The position numbers were made by a program, and so were the translations under genes. The notes beneath the pieces are model-generated. The model had not been told where the DNA came from, ran no database searches, and was given only the letters and a program-made list of their open reading frames with translations. Below, one piece after another: positions 59,769 to 64,000 of a stretch of DNA of 64,000 nucleotides. Numbering within the stretch: the first letter of the stretch is position 1; every line of letters begins with the position of its first letter. Source of the DNA: Rivularia sp. T60_A2020_040 (GTDB taxonomy: Bacteria; Cyanobacteriota; Cyanobacteriia; Cyanobacteriales; Nostocaceae); contig JACYMD010000048.1 in assembly GCA_015272215.1 (NCBI GenBank), forward strand, positions 103,940-167,939, given 5' to 3'.

Positions 59769-60821
59769 ATGCAAATCGACATAGAACTATTCACCGTCAA
59801 TAAACGCTTTCCCTTAACAATTAGTCGCGGTACCACAGCCAAAACAACAAATGTATGGGTAAAAATATCCGAAGATGGTATCGAAGGTTGGGGAGAAGCA
59901 TCACCTTTTAACGTTGGTAATTATCCGCAATCTACTGACATTATTCAACAATCCATATTACAAATTGCCCCCAGTTTACTAGAATTACATCCATCCCAAC
60001 GTCAGCAAATTGAACTCATGTTAAATAAAGCACAAATTCCCTCCGCTGCCAAGGCGGCTCTTGACACCGCTCTACACGATTGGATGGGAAAACGTGCCAA
60101 ATTACCTTTGTGGCAAATCTGGGGACTTGATAGAAGTAATATTAAGCCGGTTTCGGTAACTATCGGGATTAATTCTCCTCAAGGTGCAAAAGCTAGAGTC
60201 AGGGATTGGCTGCAATTTATGGATGTCAAAATGCTCAAAGTCAAATTAGGAAACCCTGACGGTATTGACGCAGATAGAAAAATGCTTGATGCTGTAAGAG
60301 AAGAAGCACCAACACCCGACTTATACGTAGATGCAAATGGTGGTTGGAGTTTGGAAGATGCAAAAAAGATGTGTTTTATACTTGCTGATATCGGTGTAAA
60401 GTATGTAGAGCAGCCTTTACCACGAGGACAAGAACAAAGTTTGATTGAATTAAAAAAGTCGTCTCCCTTACCCATTTTTGTTGATGAAAGCTGCTTTACT
60501 AGTACCGATATTCCTTATTTATCAGAATGCGCTGATGGTGTTAATATCAAGTTGATGAAATCCGGGGGGTTAACCGAAGCAATGCGGATGATACATACAG
60601 CCCGTGCTTGCGGCTTACAGGTAATGTTTGGTTGCTATTCCGATAGCGCCATCGCAAATACCGCCCTTGCACAACTTGCACCATTAGCGGATTATTTAGA
60701 CTTGGATAGTCACCTAAATTTAATTGATGATCCTTTTACAGGTGCATTAATTGAAGAGGGTAAAATTTTACCAAATAACTTACCAGGGTTGGGAGTACAA
60801 CTGAGTGCGTTTACCGCTTAA
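59769..60821 (+). CDS. Enolase-superfamily dipeptide epimerase / N-acetyl-D-Glu racemase (DgcA)-like
   Basis: VSVTIGINSPQGAKARVRDW, MLKVKLGN, DLYVDANGGWS, VEQPLPRGQE, PIFVDESCFTSTDI, NIKLMKSGGLTEAMRM. Confidence 0.88.
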   Translation: MQIDIELFTVNKRFPLTISRGTTAKTTNVWVKISEDGIEGWGEASPFNVGNYPQSTDIIQQSILQIAPSLLELHPSQRQQIELMLNKAQIPSAAKAALDTALHDWMGKRAKLPLWQIWGLDRSNIKPVSVTIGINSPQGAKARVRDWLQFMDVKMLKVKLGNPDGIDADRKMLDAVREEAPTPDLYVDANGGWSLEDAKKMCFILADIGVKYVEQPLPRGQEQSLIELKKSSPLPIFVDESCFTSTDIPYLSECADGVNIKLMKSGGLTEAMRMIHTARACGLQVMFGCYSDSAIANTALAQLAPLADYLDLDSHLNLIDDPFTGALIEEGKILPNNLPGLGVQLSAFTA

Positions 60822-61845
60822 TCAAAAAATTGCCGTTCTGCTACATGAGGGAATTCGCGGAACTCATGGAAAAACCGGGTTATCTTTATTACGCTACAGC
60901 GATGCGCCGATAGTTGTTGCCGTTGACCGCGATTGTCCTGGACAGTCTTTACCAGAGTTAACGGGGATTCAGCGCGATGTGCCAATTGTTGCCTCCGTTA
61001 AAGATGCCATAGCCTTTAATCCCCAAGTCTTGGTAATCGGTATTGCTCCTAAAGGTGGTAGTTTACCGGATGATTATTGGCATGAGATTAAAGATGCTTT
61101 GGTAGGAGGAATGTCAATCGTCAACGGTTTACATACTCCCTTGGCTACTAGTCCAGAATTAAGAACTTTGCTCAAACCCGGTCAATCAATTTGGGATGTT
61201 CGTAAAGAGCCATCTAATATCAGTGTTTGTACTCTTGCGGCAAAAAATCTTCCCTGTAGACGGGTATTGACAGTAGGTACCGATATGGCAGTTGGGAAAA
61301 TGTCTACAAGTTTAGAGTTACATCGTGCATCGCGGTTACGGGGTATAAGTACCAAGTTTATCGCCACAGGACAAACAGGTTTAATGTTGGAAGGAGATGG
61401 TGTCCCTTTAGATGCCGTGCGCGTTGATTTTGCTGCGGGTGCAGTGGAACAAGTGGTAGTACGTTACGGTAAAAACTATGATATTTTACACATTGAAGGA
61501 CAAGGTTCCTTATTGCATCCGGGTTCTACAGCAACATTACCTTTAATACGCGGTTCCCAACCAACTCAGATGATTTTAGTCCATCGTCTCGGACAAAATG
61601 AAGTGGTAGAAGGAGTCAAAATTCCCCCTTTATCTGATGTAGTTAAATTATATGAAATCGTTGCCAGTGGTGCAGGTGCTTTTGCAACAGTACCTGTAGT
61701 TGGGATTGCTTTGAACACCAAGAATTTTGATGAATCAATGGCAAAAACTGCGATGGCGCAAGTAGAAGCCGAAACCGGATTACCCTGTACCGACGTAATT
61801 AGGTTTGGTGGAGATAAGTTATTGAATGCGGTGATGAAAAGTTAA
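60805..61845 (+). CDS. DUF1611 protein (DgcN-like)
   Basis: IRGTHGKTGLSLLRYSDAPIVVAVDRDCPGQ, VLTVGTDMAVGKMSTSLELHRASRLRGI, EGQGSLLHPGSTATLPLIRGSQPTQMILVHR; 17-nt overlap with the upstream gene. Confidence 0.85.
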   Translation: MRLPLNQKIAVLLHEGIRGTHGKTGLSLLRYSDAPIVVAVDRDCPGQSLPELTGIQRDVPIVASVKDAIAFNPQVLVIGIAPKGGSLPDDYWHEIKDALVGGMSIVNGLHTPLATSPELRTLLKPGQSIWDVRKEPSNISVCTLAAKNLPCRRVLTVGTDMAVGKMSTSLELHRASRLRGISTKFIATGQTGLMLEGDGVPLDAVRVDFAAGAVEQVVVRYGKNYDILHIEGQGSLLHPGSTATLPLIRGSQPTQMILVHRLGQNEVVEGVKIPPLSDVVKLYEIVASGAGAFATVPVVGIALNTKNFDESMAKTAMAQVEAETGLPCTDVIRFGGDKLLNAVMKS

Positions 61846-62395
61846 CTGTCAACTGTCCACTGTCAACTGTCCACTGTAATTAAGGCAATTAAGTTATATC
61901 AAAATATAGATGATTATTCTGGTATTTTTACATCAATTATTGTAGTTACTATTGCTTTGAATATCAGTAAAATAGACGATAAAAATGCGATTCCTTGAGT
62001 TGAATAAATCTGATGGACAAACTTTTATACATATTGTATACATAATTTATTCATAGTAATTGTTTGGTAATATCTAATCAAAAAAAACTAAAAATGTATT
62101 AAGATGCAAGTGACAGCTTATAGGATTGATATTTGGGGGTTATTATCCAGTGTAGGGACAAGCCCTTCTCCCTTCTGAGATAAAACACGATAGAATAAAT
62201 TCAAAAATTCAATATAGTAGGATTAATTGTTATAAATTTAATGATTCTTAATGGTTCCTTAATCACAATCTCCTCTTACGGGTAAGTTTATAATTACTCG
62301 GCAAGGTAAAGACAGATTAGTCATGATTGGAACTGAAATTAAAAATGTCTTTTGTCAACATTAAGGGCATTCTCTATTGATGATAGGATAAGCTA

Positions 62396-63970
62396 ATGCT
62401 CACAGACACGATTCTCCGTAATCGCTACAAAATTCTTAAAGAACTGGGACGCGGTGGATTTAGTGTCACCTATCTTGCGGTAGATATGGATTTACCAGGA
62501 AATCCTCGATGCGTAGTCAAACAACTCAAAACTCGTAATTCCGATAACACAATTTTGCAGATTGCGAAAAAATTGTTTGAACGAGAAGCACAGGTACTCT
62601 ACCGTTTAGGTAAGGGACACAAACAAATTCCCGAAATGTTCGCGCATTTTGAAGAAAATGACGAATTTTATCTGGTTCAAGAATTCGTAGATGGACACGA
62701 TTTAACCAAGGAAGTTAAACCACGTCATCGATTGAGTGAAGAAAAGGTTGTTCAGCTTTTAGAAGAAATCCTGGAAGTTTTAGCTTTTGTTCACGAAAAT
62801 AATGTAATTCATCGCGATATTAAATTGCGAAATATTATGCGTCGTCATGAAGACGATAAAATCGTACTCATTGATTTTGGTGCAGTCAAAGAAATCAAAG
62901 GTTTGAGCAAAAACGAACAAGGGGATGTCAATTCGACTTTGATTATCGGTACCCCCGGTTATATGCCAGATGAACAAGCAAATGGTAAACCTAGATTGTG
63001 TAGCGATGTTTATGCCGTGGGAATGCTGGGTATTCAAGCTTTAACTGGAATGTCTCCTCGTGAATTACCATTTAACCCTGATAACGGTGAATTGATTTGG
63101 CTCGATTCGGCAAAAATCAGTGACAGATTAGCTGAAATTTTAACGGGAATGGTACGTCATCACTTTAGTCAGCGTTATCAAACCGCAGCAGAAGCGTTAA
63201 TTGCACTCAAATCGCCGATACTAATATCACCATTAACTTCCTCGGCTTACAAAGCGCCACCTGTGACTTTACCATCAACTATTCGCAAGTCTCATCCTCC
63301 GATTTTGCAAAGTTTGGGATTGCTTAGTTTAATGGGAGTTGGATTTGGTTTAGGAGTTTTTGGATGGAACTTTTTTCAACCGAATTCTGATGGCAATCAA
63401 CCCGCTTTCAGTGAGGTTCAAGATACTATTATTAAAAAAATAAATCCTTCTGTTACTACACCTCAGACTACCAATAATCAAAATAACAATCAAAATAACA
63501 ATCAAAATCCACCGATAATATATTTACCTGCTAATACACCTAAAACAGACAGTAATAGAACTTTTTTACCTTTTATACCGTTTTTTAAAGATAGTAAAAA
63601 TCAAATTGCTCCTGAACCTTCTCAATCAAAACAGAGGGATAATCAAGTTCAACCCAGATTAGAATCTCTACCCCAACCTGTTGAACCCAGAATTTCCGCT
63701 CCCAAAAATTCGACATTTGAAAAAGACGAAAAAGACAATACAAATTTTAGTCCTGAGTTACTAACTCCTAAACCTCAAAATACTCCAGATTCCCTACCAA
63801 CTAATTCTATAACTCCTTCTCCAAACCCAAAAATAGAAGATTCTTCCACATCTTTACCTTCTACACCCCAAACAGAAAAAAAACCAGACCAAAATCAAAA
63901 TCAAAATCGTTCCACAAATTCACCTAACAAAACAGAATTAGAAGATATACTTTGCACGGTCATAGACTGA
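62396..63970 (+). CDS. Ser/Thr protein kinase with TM segment and low-complexity extracellular tail
   Basis: LGRGGFSVTYLAVD, HENNVIHRDIKLRNIMRR, IVLIDFGAVKEI, GTPGYMPDEQA; TM LLSLMGVGFGLGVFGWNFF; Asn/Gln/Pro-rich tail. Confidence 0.95.
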   Translation: MLTDTILRNRYKILKELGRGGFSVTYLAVDMDLPGNPRCVVKQLKTRNSDNTILQIAKKLFEREAQVLYRLGKGHKQIPEMFAHFEENDEFYLVQEFVDGHDLTKEVKPRHRLSEEKVVQLLEEILEVLAFVHENNVIHRDIKLRNIMRRHEDDKIVLIDFGAVKEIKGLSKNEQGDVNSTLIIGTPGYMPDEQANGKPRLCSDVYAVGMLGIQALTGMSPRELPFNPDNGELIWLDSAKISDRLAEILTGMVRHHFSQRYQTAAEALIALKSPILISPLTSSAYKAPPVTLPSTIRKSHPPILQSLGLLSLMGVGFGLGVFGWNFFQPNSDGNQPAFSEVQDTIIKKINPSVTTPQTTNNQNNNQNNNQNPPIIYLPANTPKTDSNRTFLPFIPFFKDSKNQIAPEPSQSKQRDNQVQPRLESLPQPVEPRISAPKNSTFEKDEKDNTNFSPELLTPKPQNTPDSLPTNSITPSPNPKIEDSSTSLPSTPQTEKKPDQNQNQNRSTNSPNKTELEDILCTVID

Positions 63971-64000
63971 GTTTTGTTCTAGGAAAAGTAAGCCTGATAA

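Overview
The window is a chromosomal segment from a filamentous, probably heterocystous-type, cyanobacterium. This is inferred from gene content, HIP1-like GCGATCGC sites and abundant heptameric STRR-type repeats. Most of it is ordinary housekeeping sequence: topA, wecB, glgA, hemC, argC, uvrC, vipp1/pspA, menB/menD, folB, a sugar ABC transporter, a nucleoside-salvage cluster and signalling kinases. Four places stand out. (1) A roughly 8 kb accessory island (about 19.96-27.90 kb) is bounded by a 33-nt imperfect direct repeat of the argC 3' end, with a toxin-antitoxin module near each edge. It carries a PatA/PatG-family cyanobactin-type protease, a 62-aa Cys-rich precursor-like peptide, a second start-less Cys-rich reading frame, and LysM-GH19 and CAP proteins without obvious signal peptides. 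(2) A near-consensus Zur/Fur-type palindrome lies between a TroA/ZnuA-like lipoprotein, whose canonical metal ligands all appear substituted, and a divergent P-loop ATPase. (3) A 177-bp MITE-like element at 34.15 kb has 19-bp terminal inverted repeats and an apparent 9-bp target duplication. (4) A 112-nt element at 51.42 kb is closed by a perfect 16-bp stem followed by a T-tract and is a candidate structured RNA. Family assignments come from motif recognition without database searches.
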